From Pedobacter jejuensis (GTDB lineage Bacteria > Bacteroidota > Bacteroidia > Sphingobacteriales > Sphingobacteriaceae), in NCBI RefSeq assembly GCF_003725795.1, contig NZ_RBEE01000008.1, positions 62,001 to 126,000 of the forward strand: 64,000 nucleotides of DNA, in the 5' to 3' direction. The notes beneath the pieces are model-generated. The model was not told the DNA's origin, did not search any database, and saw nothing but the letters and a program-made list of their open reading frames with translations. The translations under genes and the position numbers were made by a program. The stretch's first letter is position 1, and every line of letters begins with the position of its first letter. Below, piece by piece: positions 29,346 through 38,999 of this stretch.

Positions 29346-30227
29346 ATGAGCGACACTAACAAATCATCACTATTAAAAGCTATCGGGAGTAAAGGAACAA
29401 CCTTAGAGGCAGAAATGTCTTTTTTTGATCACCTCGATGTACTGCGTAAACACTTAATCAGAGCTGTAATTGCCATCGGCGTATTTACCGGAATTGCCTT
29501 CTATTTTAACGAAGAAATACTAGACAAGGTAATTTTTGGCCCTAAAAAGCCTGATTTCTGGACCTATAGAATGATGTGTAAATTGGTAGAACATTTCCCA
29601 TCACTAGGTAAAGATATGTGTATCACCAAAATAAATGGTGAGATTATTAACACAGAAATGGCAGGACAATTTAACCTGCAATTAAATGTATGCGTAATGT
29701 GTGGTATTGTACTTGGTTTCCCTTACTTACTTTGGGAGATATGGCGCTTTATTAAACCTGCATTACACGAAAAAGAAAGGAAATCTGCAAGCGGTTTTGT
29801 GTTTTTTGCTTCAGTTCTATTTATAATTGGAATCATATTCGGCTATTTTATAATTTGTGCACTGTCAATTAATTTCTTGACTGGTTACACGGTTAGTTCT
29901 GAAATTAAAAACACGTTCACTATAGATTCTTATGTGTCATCGATAACAACACTTACACTCGGAACCGGGATTATATTTGAGCTGCCAATCATCATATTTA
30001 TATTATCCAAACTTGGATTAATGACACCAAAGTTAATGAGATCAAGCAGAAGATATGCTGCTGTTATCATCCTCATTATTGCAGCAATTGTTACACCAAC
30101 GCCGGATATTTTAACAATGCTTACCGTAGCAGCACCACTATTTTTATTATACGAAGCGAGTATTTTTGTATCAGCATATATAGAAAAAAAGAAGAAAAAA
30201 GCCGATGCTGCCTTCTATGCTAACTAA
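29346..30227 (+). CDS. tatC: Sec-independent translocase subunit TatC
   Basis: 293 residues. 'MSFFDHLDVLRKHLIRAVIAIGVFTGIAFYF' is the conserved FxxHLxxLRxR N-terminal region. Further membrane segments include 'VCVMCGIVLGFPYLLWEIWRFIKPALHEKERK' (the F/YxxWxFxxPGLxxxE region), 'FVFFASVLFIIGIIFGYFII', 'GTGIIFELPIIIFILSKLGL' and 'AAVIILIIAAIVTPTPDILTM'. TatC recognises twin-arginine signals. The DUF1501 protein in this window carries one. The cytoplasmic C-terminal tail is lysine-rich. Confidence 0.96.
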   Translation: MSDTNKSSLLKAIGSKGTTLEAEMSFFDHLDVLRKHLIRAVIAIGVFTGIAFYFNEEILDKVIFGPKKPDFWTYRMMCKLVEHFPSLGKDMCITKINGEIINTEMAGQFNLQLNVCVMCGIVLGFPYLLWEIWRFIKPALHEKERKSASGFVFFASVLFIIGIIFGYFIICALSINFLTGYTVSSEIKNTFTIDSYVSSITTLTLGTGIIFELPIIIFILSKLGLMTPKLMRSSRRYAAVIILIIAAIVTPTPDILTMLTVAAPLFLLYEASIFVSAYIEKKKKKADAAFYAN

Positions 30228-30261
30228 CAAAAACATTACGAACAGATTTCATAATTCTCTA

Positions 30262-30269
30262 TAAATTTG
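30262..30269 (+). promoter_or_regulatory. -7 promoter box of rpiB
   Basis: TAAATTTG, a full consensus match, ending exactly 5 nt before the rpiB ATG. Confidence 0.5.
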
Positions 30270-30273
30270 AACA

Positions 30274-30711
30274 ATGCCAAACGATAAAATAAAAATTGCC
30301 ATCGGTGCAGACCATGCTGGTTTTGAATTTAAAGAAATGCTTAAGAAATTCCTTTATGATTATGAGGTTGAAGATTTCGGAACACATACGTTAGATTCTG
30401 TTGACTACCCTGATTTTGCACACCCAGTGGCATCTGCAGTAGAGAATGGAAATTGCAAATACGGCATTTTACTTTGTGGTTCGGCCAATGGCGTAGCTAT
30501 AACAGCAAACAAACATCAACACATCAGAGCTGGCTTATGCTGGGTAAATGAAGTTGCATCTTTAGTTAGAAAACATAACGACGCAAATGTTTTATGCATT
30601 CCCGCCAGGTTTGTTTCAGAAGAAGAAGCAAAAGAAATTACCACAACTTTCTTAAATACCGAATTTGAAGGCGGTCGTCACCAAAATCGGGTTAATAAAA
30701 TCTCGTGTTGA
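30274..30711 (+). CDS. rpiB: Ribose 5-phosphate isomerase B
   Basis: 145 residues. 'IAIGADHAGFEFKEML' (substrate-binding Asp/His), 'VDYPDFAHPVASAVENG' and 'YGILLCGSANGVAITANKHQHIRAGLCW' (catalytic Cys in CGSxxG) are RpiB/LacAB signatures. It interconverts ribose 5-phosphate and ribulose 5-phosphate in the pentose phosphate pathway. An M28 peptidase gene follows after 29 bp. Confidence 0.95.
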   Translation: MPNDKIKIAIGADHAGFEFKEMLKKFLYDYEVEDFGTHTLDSVDYPDFAHPVASAVENGNCKYGILLCGSANGVAITANKHQHIRAGLCWVNEVASLVRKHNDANVLCIPARFVSEEEAKEITTTFLNTEFEGGRHQNRVNKISC

Positions 30712-30740
30712 TTTAATAAAAAACTAACTTTTACTACATA

Positions 30741-32375
30741 ATGAATAAAAAAATTTTAACCCTTAGTATTGCATCGCTCCTTACAGCGAGTTGCTTTGCT
30801 CAAGTTAAACCACTTGCGCCTAATAAAGATGCAATGAAGTTTAGCAAGGCTATAAATCCTGCGGATGGACTTAAACATCTTTCTGTTTTATCATCTGATG
30901 AATATGAAGGTCGTGAGACAGGAACAAAAGGTGCTTGGATGGCTGCAGACTACATCCGCGATTATTTTAAATCTATTGGCTTAAAAGGTCCAGTAGATGG
31001 TGGATATTTTCAAAAAATCGATTTGGTAAATGTTACTTTAAAGCAAAGCCAGGTAACCGTAAATGGGCAGCCAAAAGAATACCAAAAAGATTATGTTGTA
31101 TCGCCTAGCTTAATTAGCGATAAAGGATTTACTTTTTCGACAGATCAAATTGTTTTTGTAGGCTACGCCATCAATAAAGATAACTATAACGATTTTGCAG
31201 GTGTAGATATCAAAGGCAAAGTGGTAATGATGTTTAGTTCTGGCGACCCAACAATGAAACCGGGAACGAGGATTGACAGGGCAGCTTACCGAGCGATGCT
31301 AGAGAAGAGAGCAAAATATTTTGCAGATAACCAGGTAAAAGCAATTATCCTTATCGACCCAATGGTGGATAGAATAACTGAAAATACCAAAAATGCTCAA
31401 AATAAAGGCAGAGTAATGGTTAAAACCAATGCAGCTATTGAAGCGCAAAAACAAAATGAAATTCCTCGTATTTCTATTTCTACCATAGTAGCAAATGAAT
31501 TATTAAAAGCATCGAACACTACAGCTGCAGATTTGCAAAAGAAAATTGTAGATAGTCAAGCTCCATCTTCATCAGTATTAAATGTTCCTTTCTCTGCAAG
31601 TGCTGCTAAAAATGAAGTTCCTGTTAGATGCGAAAATGTACTTGGATATTTAGAAGGTTCAGATCCTGTGCTTAAAAAAGAAGTATTGGTGCTAACTGGC
31701 CATTACGATCATATTGGTTTAGTAACCGACCCAAATGCAACTGATAAAGTAAATAATGGCGCCGATGATGATGGCTCTGGTACAACCGGCGTTTTATTGA
31801 TGGCTAAAGCTTTTATGGATGCGAAAAAAGCAGGTAAAGGCCCTAAACGTAGCATTTTATTCATGACAGTTGTTGGTGAGGAAAAAGGTTTATGGGGTTC
31901 TGAATGGTATTCTGAGCATCCGGTTTTTCCTGTTGAAAACACAATTGCCGATTTAAATACAGATATGATTGGTCGTATTGGTGAGGAGTATTTAGGCAAA
32001 CCGGATTCTGCAAATTACATCTATTCAGTTGGTTCTAAAATGTTGAGTAGTGAGCTGGCTAACTTAAGCGAACGCGTAAATGCAACGTACACCAAAATGA
32101 AACTAGATTATAAATATGATGATCCAAACGATACAGAACAAATTTATTATCGTTCAGACCATTATAACTTTGCAAAACTTGGTATTCCGATTATTTTCTT
32201 TTACGATGGTATGTTGCAGCAAGATTATCACCGACCAGGTGATGAGGTTAGCAAAATTAACTTCCCGCTGTTGGCAAAAAGAGCACAGTTAACCTACTAT
32301 ACTGCATGGGAATTGGCTAACCAAGCAAAACGACCAGCCGTTGATATGGATGGAAAAGGAAATCCAAAGAAATAA
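30741..32375 (+). CDS. M28 family metallopeptidase, secreted
   Basis: 544 residues with a signal peptide (MNKKILTLSIASLLTASCFAQ). A PA-like insert spans about 130-280. The M28 catalytic part shows the metal ligands in order: 'LTGHYDHIGL' (His), 'NNGADDDGSGTTGVLLMA' (bridging Asp), 'VVGEEKGLWGSEW' (Glu pair), 'NTDMIG' (Asp) and 'RSDHYNFAKLGIP' (His). Probably a periplasmic zinc aminopeptidase. Terminated by a clear hairpin. Confidence 0.93.
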   Translation: MNKKILTLSIASLLTASCFAQVKPLAPNKDAMKFSKAINPADGLKHLSVLSSDEYEGRETGTKGAWMAADYIRDYFKSIGLKGPVDGGYFQKIDLVNVTLKQSQVTVNGQPKEYQKDYVVSPSLISDKGFTFSTDQIVFVGYAINKDNYNDFAGVDIKGKVVMMFSSGDPTMKPGTRIDRAAYRAMLEKRAKYFADNQVKAIILIDPMVDRITENTKNAQNKGRVMVKTNAAIEAQKQNEIPRISISTIVANELLKASNTTAADLQKKIVDSQAPSSSVLNVPFSASAAKNEVPVRCENVLGYLEGSDPVLKKEVLVLTGHYDHIGLVTDPNATDKVNNGADDDGSGTTGVLLMAKAFMDAKKAGKGPKRSILFMTVVGEEKGLWGSEWYSEHPVFPVENTIADLNTDMIGRIGEEYLGKPDSANYIYSVGSKMLSSELANLSERVNATYTKMKLDYKYDDPNDTEQIYYRSDHYNFAKLGIPIIFFYDGMLQQDYHRPGDEVSKINFPLLAKRAQLTYYTAWELANQAKRPAVDMDGKGNPKK

Positions 32376-32390
32376 TTAAGTCAAAATATT

Positions 32391-32420
32391 AAGCCTCCTG
32401 ATTATTCGGGAGGCTTTTTT
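32391..32420 (+). terminator. Rho-independent terminator
   Basis: AAGCCTCC (32391-32398) pairs with GGAGGCTT (32409-32416), followed by a T-run to 32420, 15 bp after the M28 gene. Confidence 0.88.
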
Positions 32421-32453
32421 ATGCACATTACTTTAGGCAGCATTAGAAATTCC

Positions 32454-32461
32454 TATCTTTG
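32454..32461 (+). promoter_or_regulatory. -7 promoter box of lutB
   Basis: TATCTTTG, a full match, ending exactly 5 nt before the ATG at 32466. Confidence 0.55.
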
Positions 32462-32465
32462 AGTT

Positions 32466-33854
32466 ATGATGAAAACTGCCGAGGAATTTTTAGAGAAGTC
32501 TGATGAGAAAGCTTTCGATTTGCCACATCGTAAAACCATCAATTACAATATTGGCAAATACAATGTAGCTGTAGAACGCGGATTATCAAAATTCGAAAAC
32601 CTGGAGGCATCAAAAAAGAAAGCTCATGTTATAAAATGGCGTGTGATGGAAAATCTGGATAAATTTTTACCCGAATTTGAATCGAATTTTCAACGCAGAG
32701 GTGGAAAAGTTATTTGGGCAAATGATGCCGAAGAAGCACAACAAGAGATTTTAAACATCATCAAAAGGAATAACGGCAAAACGGTTATCAAATCAAAATC
32801 GATGACGACCGAAGAGATTCATTTGAATGATTTCCTGGAAAGTAATCAAATTGAATCGTTAGAAAGTGATTTAGGCGAATACATTGTTCAATTGCTTGGC
32901 CAAGCGCCTTACCATATTGTTACACCTGCAATGCATTTAAGTGCGACAGATATAGCAAAATTGTTTCATGATAAGTTCGGAACGCCCATTGATGCAACGC
33001 CTCCTCAATTGGTGCAAAAAGCCAGAGAGTTACTTCGCGATAAATATTTAAATGCTGATATTGGAATTAGTGGAGGAAACTTTTTAATTGCCGATACTGG
33101 TAGTATCGCCATTACCGAAAATGAAGGAAATGCCCGTTTAAGTACAACATTTCCGAAGATACATATTGCCATAGTTGGTATCGAAAAAATAATTCCATCG
33201 ATGGCAGATTTGGACTTGTTCTGGCCTTTATTAGCATCACATGGAACTGGACAAAATTTAACTGTTTACAATACTATTTTAAGCGGACCACGCCAACCAA
33301 ATGAAACCGATGGACCGGAAGAAATGTATGTTATCCTTTTAGATAACGGGCGTACGAATCTTTTGGCTCAAAAAGACCAGCGACAAGGTTTATACTGCAT
33401 TCGATGTGGTGCATGTTTAAATGCATGTCCGGTTTATAAAAATATCGGCGGTCATACTTATAACACCACTTACAGCGGACCAATAGGCTCGGTGATTACG
33501 CCGCATTTAAAGGGTATGGAAGAATTTAAGCACTTAAGCTATGCCTCCAGCCTGTGTGGAAAATGTTCTGAAGTTTGTCCGGTTAAAATCGACATACACA
33601 AAATGCTTTTACTCAATCGCCGAGATGCGGCAACCAGCCACGAAAATGGTAAAGTTGAAGAAATTGGCTGGGGAATGTTTAACCGAATGATGCAAAAACG
33701 CAAGTGGATGGATTTATTTGGTGGGAAATTTAAAAATTTCATGCTTAAAAGTTTCTTCAAAAAAAGCTGGGGTAAGTACCGTGAAATGCCAAAAGTAGCA
33801 GATAAATCTTTTGCAAAACAGTGGGAAGATTTGAAGAAAAGTAAGGAATCTTAG
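32466..33854 (+). CDS. lutB: LutB-type iron-sulfur protein of lactate oxidation
   Basis: 462 residues. The N-terminal LUD domain (about 60-290) is followed by two 4Fe-4S motifs: 'CIRCGACLNACPVY' and 'CGKCSEVCPVKIDIHKML'. In LutABC the protein passes electrons from L-lactate. lutA and lutC are not next to it here, which is unusual. ATG codons at 32466 and 32469 are both possible starts. The E1 dehydrogenase gene follows after 38 bp. Confidence 0.9.
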   Translation: MMKTAEEFLEKSDEKAFDLPHRKTINYNIGKYNVAVERGLSKFENLEASKKKAHVIKWRVMENLDKFLPEFESNFQRRGGKVIWANDAEEAQQEILNIIKRNNGKTVIKSKSMTTEEIHLNDFLESNQIESLESDLGEYIVQLLGQAPYHIVTPAMHLSATDIAKLFHDKFGTPIDATPPQLVQKARELLRDKYLNADIGISGGNFLIADTGSIAITENEGNARLSTTFPKIHIAIVGIEKIIPSMADLDLFWPLLASHGTGQNLTVYNTILSGPRQPNETDGPEEMYVILLDNGRTNLLAQKDQRQGLYCIRCGACLNACPVYKNIGGHTYNTTYSGPIGSVITPHLKGMEEFKHLSYASSLCGKCSEVCPVKIDIHKMLLLNRRDAATSHENGKVEEIGWGMFNRMMQKRKWMDLFGGKFKNFMLKSFFKKSWGKYREMPKVADKSFAKQWEDLKKSKES

Positions 33855-33892
33855 GTTTCCTATCAACTGCTCACTAAAAACTGAGAACCGAA

Positions 33893-35869
33893 ATGCAATT
33901 CAATCGAAAAGATAAAGACGACAAATTCTTATTGAATTTATACAAGAGACTGCTTTATCCGAGAATGGTTGAAGAAAAAATGCTCAAACTTTTGCGTCAG
34001 GGTAGAATTGGTAAATGGTTTTCGGGTATTGGACAAGAAGCCATTGCGGTTGGCTCCACTTTAGCCATGCAAAGCGATGAATATATTCTACCCATGCACC
34101 GGAATTTAGGTGTTTTTACCAGTCGCGATATTTCGCTTAAAAAATTGATGGCACAATGGCAAGGCAAAGCAACGGGTTTCACCAAAGGCCGCGACCGCTC
34201 GTTTCATTTTGGTACACAAGACTATAAAATTATTGGCATGATATCTCATCTTGGTCCGCAAATGGCTTTGGCAGATGGTATTGCACTAGCCGATGTATTA
34301 GCCAACAAGCAAAAAGCGACTTTGGTATATACTGGTGAGGGCGCCACAAGCGAAGGCGATTTTCATGAGGCGGTTAATGTAGCTGCTGTTTGGAATTTGC
34401 CTGTTATCTTCATTATTGAAAACAATGGTTATGGCTTATCTACTCCGAAATCCGAACAATTCCGCTGTAAACATTTGGTAGATAAAGCGATTGGTTACGG
34501 CATTGAAGGTGTTCAAATTGATGGAAACAATATTTTGGAAGTTTACGATACCATCAATCAACTGGCATCCGAAATTAGAAAAGACCCACGACCAGTTTTG
34601 GTAGAGTGCCTTACTTTTAGGATGCGTGGCCATGAGGAGGCGTCGGGTACAAAATATGTTCCGCAAGAATTATTTGATGAATGGGAAAAGAAAGACCCTT
34701 TAAGCAATTATGAATCTTATTTAATTACTCAGGGGATTTTAACATCCGATTCAATCATTGATATCAAAATTCAAATCAAAAAGGCTATCGAATTAGAAGT
34801 GGAAGAAGCTTTTGAAGAGCCAGAACCTAAAGTGGATTCCATTATAGAGGAAAGCGATATGTATTTTCCTTTTGTACAAAAAGTAATTGAACCTGCTTCA
34901 TCTTCAACAGAAAAAAGATATTTAGATGCAATAACAGATGGCTTGGATTTGGCGATGCAGAAGTATCCCAATCTGGTTTTAATGGGTCAGGATATTGCAG
35001 ATTATGGCGGTGCATTTAAAATTACTGATGGCTTTACAGCTAAATACGGAAAAGGTAGGGTTCGCAATACACCAATTTGCGAATCGGCAATTGTGGGTGC
35101 AGGATTGGGTTTATCCATCAATGGTTTTAAGGCCATTGTAGAAATGCAGTTTGCAGATTTTGTAACCGTTGGCTTTAATCAGATTGTAAACAATTTGGCT
35201 AAAACGCACTACCGATGGGGCGAAAAGGCCGATGTTGTAGTTCGAATGCCAACAGGCGCCGGAACAGCTGCTGGTCCTTTTCATTCGCAAAGTAACGAGG
35301 CGTGGTTTACCAAAACGCCCGGCTTGAAAATCGTTTATCCCGCTTTCCCTGAGGATGCAAAAGGTTTATTGCTGGCTGCAATTGAAGACCCAAATCCAGT
35401 ATTGTATTTCGAACATAAATATTTATATAGAAGTTTAAGCAGTCCCGTTCCCGATGGTTATTTTACAACGGAAATTGGCAAAGCGGTTAAGCTAACTGAT
35501 GGAAAACAGTTCACGATAATTACTTACGGCTTAGGTGTTCATTGGGCTTTAGATTACCTGAAAAATAACCCTGAATTTGATGCAACTCTGATTGACTTAC
35601 GCACACTTCAGCCTTGGGATAAGGAAACAGTTTTAGCGGCTGTAAAATTGACTGGAAAAGTTATAATCTTACATGAAGACACTTTAACCAATGGTTTCGG
35701 AGCCGAAATTTCTGCATGGATTGGAGAACATTGCTTTCTGCATTTGGATGCACCGGTAATGCGTTGCGCAAGTTTAGATACGGCAATACCCATGAATAAA
35801 GCATTAGAAGATAACTTTTTGGCAAAAGCCAGATTAGCTGAAACGATAGAAAAATTATTGAAATTTTAG
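33893..35869 (+). CDS. Fused E1 alpha/beta subunit of a 2-oxoacid dehydrogenase (branched-chain type)
   Basis: 658 residues. Residues 1-315 are the alpha part, with the TPP motif 'GEGATSEGDFHEAVNVAAVWNLPVIFIIENNGYGLST' (GDGx25-30N type) and 'RNLGVF...RDRSFHFG'. From about 340 is the beta part ('RYLDAITDGLDLAMQKYPNLVLMGQDIADYGGAFKITDGF', 'CESAIVGAGLGLSINGFKAIVEMQFADF'). Fusion of the two chains is common in Bacteroidota. It decarboxylates branched 2-oxoacids or pyruvate; the E2 partner is outside the window. Branched acyl-CoA products would be primers for FabH. Confidence 0.92.
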   Translation: MQFNRKDKDDKFLLNLYKRLLYPRMVEEKMLKLLRQGRIGKWFSGIGQEAIAVGSTLAMQSDEYILPMHRNLGVFTSRDISLKKLMAQWQGKATGFTKGRDRSFHFGTQDYKIIGMISHLGPQMALADGIALADVLANKQKATLVYTGEGATSEGDFHEAVNVAAVWNLPVIFIIENNGYGLSTPKSEQFRCKHLVDKAIGYGIEGVQIDGNNILEVYDTINQLASEIRKDPRPVLVECLTFRMRGHEEASGTKYVPQELFDEWEKKDPLSNYESYLITQGILTSDSIIDIKIQIKKAIELEVEEAFEEPEPKVDSIIEESDMYFPFVQKVIEPASSSTEKRYLDAITDGLDLAMQKYPNLVLMGQDIADYGGAFKITDGFTAKYGKGRVRNTPICESAIVGAGLGLSINGFKAIVEMQFADFVTVGFNQIVNNLAKTHYRWGEKADVVVRMPTGAGTAAGPFHSQSNEAWFTKTPGLKIVYPAFPEDAKGLLLAAIEDPNPVLYFEHKYLYRSLSSPVPDGYFTTEIGKAVKLTDGKQFTIITYGLGVHWALDYLKNNPEFDATLIDLRTLQPWDKETVLAAVKLTGKVIILHEDTLTNGFGAEISAWIGEHCFLHLDAPVMRCASLDTAIPMNKALEDNFLAKARLAETIEKLLKF

Positions 35870-35887
35870 AAACGGTTATTTCCGTAT

Positions 35888-35953
35888 CGTCATGCTGAAT
35901 TTATTTCAGCATCTTATTTGCTATTAAGACCCTGAAATGAATTTAGGGTGACG
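35888..35953. repeat. REP-like inverted repeat
   Basis: Left arm 35888-35914 (begins CGTCATGCTGAATTTATTTC) and right arm 35927-35953 (ends TGAATTTAGGGTGACG) pair over 27 positions with a few mismatches. It lies between the E1 gene and ade. It resembles the 'GTCATGCTGAA' hairpins scattered through many Bacteroidota genomes (recollection). Confidence 0.7.
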
Positions 35954-35972
35954 TTAAAATAAGACATATACG

Positions 35973-37610
35973 ATGAGTAATTTTAAGGTTGAAGGAAACA
36001 TTATAGATATTACAAAGCGAAGTATTTTCTTTGGCGAGGTTGAAGTTGAAGATGGGAAGATAAAATCCATCAATAAAATTGCTGAGCAAAGGGATGGAAT
36101 TCCTTTCATCCTGCCTGGATTTATTGATAGCCATGTCCACATCGAAAGCAGCATGCTTATTCCGAGTGAATTTGCGAGGCTTGCTGTTGTTCACGGTACG
36201 GTTGCAACCATCAGCGACCCACATGAAATTGCCAACGTTTGCGGAATGGAAGGTGTTGAATTTATGATAAATAATGGAAATACCGTTCCTTTTAAATTCA
36301 ACTTTGGTGCACCGAGTTGTGTTCCGGCAACCATTTTTGAAACAGCTGGTGCTGAGTTAAACCACGATGATGTTAAGGCACTTTTAGAAAGACCGGAGAT
36401 AAAATACCTGAGTGAAATGATGAATTTCCCTGGTGTACTTTTTAAGGATGAAGAAGTTCTAAAGAAGATAGCAGCTGCCCACGAATTGGGCAAACCTGTT
36501 GATGGACATGCACCAGGATTACGCGGCGATACTGTTCAGCAATATATTGATGCCGGAATTTCTACCGACCATGAATGTTTTACTGCTGAAGAGGCTTTGG
36601 ATAAACTTCAAAGGGGTATGAAAATATTAATCCGCGAAGGAAGTGCTGCAAAAAATTTCGATGCTTTAATTGATTTATTAAACGATTGGCCAGAAATGAT
36701 GATGTTTTGCAGTGATGATAAACATCCTGATAGCTTGGTTGAAAGTCACATTAACGTACTTTGCGCCAGAGCAATTTCAAGAGGAATCGATATTTTTAAT
36801 GTTTTACAAGCTGCCTGCATCAATCCAATTCTACACTATAAATTAGATGTTGGCGCTTTGCAGGTTGGCGACTATGCCGATTTCATCGTCATTGAAGATT
36901 TAATAAATTTTAAGGTAAAGCAAACCTATATTGGTGGAATTTTATTGGCAGAAAACGGCAAGACAGTTGGTAATTGGATACAAAAAGTTGAAGATAAAGC
37001 ATCTGTAAATCATTTTAAATGCAGCTCAAAAAAAGAGGCAGATTTTGTGTTTCCCTTTGCAGGTCAAGAGCAAATACCAGTTATCGAAGCTTTAGATGGG
37101 CAGTTAATTACCAATAAATTGTTTTGCTTACCGAAAGTAGAAAAGGGAAATATCAATAGCGATTTAGACAATGATGTTTTAAAAATGGTTGTGGTTAACC
37201 GTTACTTTGATGCACCAATTGCCGTGGCCTTTGTTAAAAATTTCGGTTTAAAAGCAGGTGCAATCGCATCGAGCGTAGCGCATGATAGTCATAACATTAT
37301 TGCCGTGGGTGTAGATGATAAAAGTATTTGTGAGGCGGTAAACTTGGTTATCAAAGAAACTGGTGGTGTAGTGGCTGTAGGAAATGGAAAAGAAGAAGTT
37401 TTGCCGCTACCTGTGGCAGGTTTAATGAGCAACCACAATGGTTATGAGGTAGCTGAATTATATACGTCTATTGATAGGTTTTCAAAAGAACTTGGCTCTA
37501 CATTAGTAGCTCCTTTTATGACGCTTTCTTTTATGGCTTTACTGGTTATTCCACATTTAAAATTGAGCAATAAAGGTTTATTTGATGGGGATGAATTTAG
37601 GTTTATTTAA
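35973..37610 (+). CDS. ade: Adenine deaminase
   Basis: 545 residues. The amidohydrolase metal site '[44 protein letters not shown]', plus '[10 protein letters not shown]', '[16 protein letters not shown]' and '[11 protein letters not shown]', mark the bacterial Ade family, which deaminates adenine to hypoxanthine with Fe/Mn. The C-terminal domain has '[18 protein letters not shown]'. It converges with the DUF5615 gene and overlaps it by 8 bp. Confidence 0.95.
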   Translation: MSNFKVEGNIIDITKRSIFFGEVEVEDGKIKSINKIAEQRDGIPFILPGFIDSHVHIESSMLIPSEFARLAVVHGTVATISDPHEIANVCGMEGVEFMINNGNTVPFKFNFGAPSCVPATIFETAGAELNHDDVKALLERPEIKYLSEMMNFPGVLFKDEEVLKKIAAAHELGKPVDGHAPGLRGDTVQQYIDAGISTDHECFTAEEALDKLQRGMKILIREGSAAKNFDALIDLLNDWPEMMMFCSDDKHPDSLVESHINVLCARAISRGIDIFNVLQAACINPILHYKLDVGALQVGDYADFIVIEDLINFKVKQTYIGGILLAENGKTVGNWIQKVEDKASVNHFKCSSKKEADFVFPFAGQEQIPVIEALDGQLITNKLFCLPKVEKGNINSDLDNDVLKMVVVNRYFDAPIAVAFVKNFGLKAGAIASSVAHDSHNIIAVGVDDKSICEAVNLVIKETGGVVAVGNGKEEVLPLPVAGLMSNHNGYEVAELYTSIDRFSKELGSTLVAPFMTLSFMALLVIPHLKLSNKGLFDGDEFRFI

Positions 37611-37947
37611 AACCTTCAACTCTATCGCTAAATACACTTACTAATTTATAGTCAATATTTAATTGAATAACTTCTGGCCATAATGCTTTTAGTGTGTTAT
37701 AGAAGGAAGACATTTTCATATTTCCTAATCTAATGTGAATCACTTTTGGCGGAGGAACATGTAAAAGTATACGCGAAGAAAAATCACTGTCCTTTGTGAC
37801 AATGGTTAAATTATTTTCTTTGGCATAAAGCCATATTTTTGAATCTGTCCATTCATCCCCTAAATCATACTGATGAATATATTCATTTGAATTCCACAAA
37901 GCGAAAAATCGAGGTAGGTTTACATCAATTAAAAACTTTTGAGTCAT
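37603..37947 (-). CDS. DUF5615 PIN-like protein (toxin candidate)
   Basis: 114 residues. '[14 protein letters not shown]' supplies the first acidic residue of a PIN-like nuclease. '[42 protein letters not shown]' carries the W-x-x-A and (T)KDxDF...PPKVI signatures of DUF5615 (COG4634). It is encoded directly after a DUF433 gene with no gap, the conserved TA-like arrangement. Activity is inferred only from the PIN resemblance. Confidence 0.83.
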   Translation of the reverse strand: MTQKFLIDVNLPRFFALWNSNEYIHQYDLGDEWTDSKIWLYAKENNLTIVTKDSDFSSRILLHVPPPKVIHIRLGNMKMSSFYNTLKALWPEVIQLNIDYKLVSVFSDRVEGFK

Positions 37948-38184
37948 TTAAGCAACTGACTGTTTAATAACAAAGCTGTGGTTCAAAAGTTCAGTTGCGT
38001 AACGCATGCAGGCTGTAATATCTTCTGGTTCTAACGATGGATATTGCTTTAAAATTTCTTCTGCAGATTCTCCGGCCGATAAAAATTCCATAATCGTTTG
38101 TACAGTAATCCGCTTACCTCTAATAATTGGTTTTCCATTACAAATATCACTATCAATATAAATACGGTCGAAAATTTGTTCCAT
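37948..38184 (-). CDS. DUF433 protein (antitoxin candidate)
   Basis: 78 residues. 'CNGKPIIRGKRITVQTIMEFLSAGESAEEILKQYPSLEPEDITACMRYATEL' is a textbook DUF433 (COG2442) winged-helix-like domain. It immediately precedes the DUF5615 gene. TAACTTTA, one base off the -7 consensus, ends 5 nt before the ATG. A second, diverged pair lies at 48543-49096. Confidence 0.85.
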   Translation of the reverse strand: MEQIFDRIYIDSDICNGKPIIRGKRITVQTIMEFLSAGESAEEILKQYPSLEPEDITACMRYATELLNHSFVIKQSVA

Positions 38185-38224
38185 AAAGTAAAGTTAATCA
38201 ATTAGTTTTATTTTCGGTAATAGG

Positions 38225-38833
38225 TTAATCCACCACAAAAACCTCCGCCAAAGGATTAAAAAGATAAATCCGTTTGTCGTCTAAACAAACGCATCGATAC
38301 CGCTTTCTTATTCGCTCTCCTTTGGTAAACCGCCTTCCATCTTTTATTCTGAAAATGGTATTTACTTGCAATTGTTCTAAATGTAAGGTTTCGGTCTTAC
38401 CAGAATCATATTTTTTTAAAGCTCTTGATAAATGTAAATCTGAGCAACTGGACGCGGCAGGATTCGACATATAATTATCTATCGCCTTATGAATATCATC
38501 TGGAAAAATATTCATTTCAAAAAATGGAACCATCATTCTTTGGAAGTTTTTTTTCCACTCTAACCCATGTGGTTTTACTTTATTTTTGAAATCGTTCCAA
38601 GTTAAAAGATGTGCAAATTCGTGAACGGTAGTAACCAAAAAAGCGTAATGATTTAAATTGAAATTTACGGAAATTCGATGTCCTTTATCTTGATATGGAT
38701 GTCGGTAATCGCCAAGTTTGGTAGAACGGGTTTTGGCAATTTTAAATTCACACTGAAAATAATCTATCCATTTTGCAATTAGTGGTGCAGCCTGGGCAGG
38801 CATATATTGCGCTAAAACATTAACTTTCTCCAC
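38225..38833 (-). CDS. SprT-like zinc metalloprotease domain protein
   Basis: 202 residues from a GTG start (plus-strand CAC at 38831-38833). 'TVHEFAHLLTW' is the HExxH zinc site, followed by 'HGLEWKKNFQRMM' with the third ligand region. The C-terminus (FRIKDGRRFTKGERIRKRYRCVCLDDKRIYLFNPLAEV) is a basic beta module. SprT/Spartan-like proteins cleave DNA-protein crosslinks in eukaryotes; the bacterial role is uncertain. A near-consensus TATCTTAG box ends 6 nt before the GTG. Confidence 0.83.
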   Translation of the reverse strand: MEKVNVLAQYMPAQAAPLIAKWIDYFQCEFKIAKTRSTKLGDYRHPYQDKGHRISVNFNLNHYAFLVTTVHEFAHLLTWNDFKNKVKPHGLEWKKNFQRMMVPFFEMNIFPDDIHKAIDNYMSNPAASSCSDLHLSRALKKYDSGKTETLHLEQLQVNTIFRIKDGRRFTKGERIRKRYRCVCLDDKRIYLFNPLAEVFVVD

Positions 38834-38865
38834 GAATGCTAAGATAGTATTTTTTCAATTTTTTA

Positions 38866-38984
38866 ACCACAGAGGCCATTAAGATTTTCACACAATAAAC
38901 ACAATTATATATTACTCTAAACACTTGAGATGACCAGACATGCATGGTTCTTTTTACCACAGAGGTCACATAGATTTTCACAGA
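38866..38984. repeat. Two direct copies of an ACCACAGAGG...GATTTTCACA repeat
   Basis: About 29-bp copies begin at 38866 and 38956, both starting ACCACAGAGG and containing AGATTTTCACA. The second copy together with preceding T (TTTTTACCACAGAG, 38951-38964) is the exact inverted complement of 39480-39493 on the other side of the GxxExxY gene. Confidence 0.75.
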
Positions 38985-38999
38985 GGAAACTAAGTTTAA

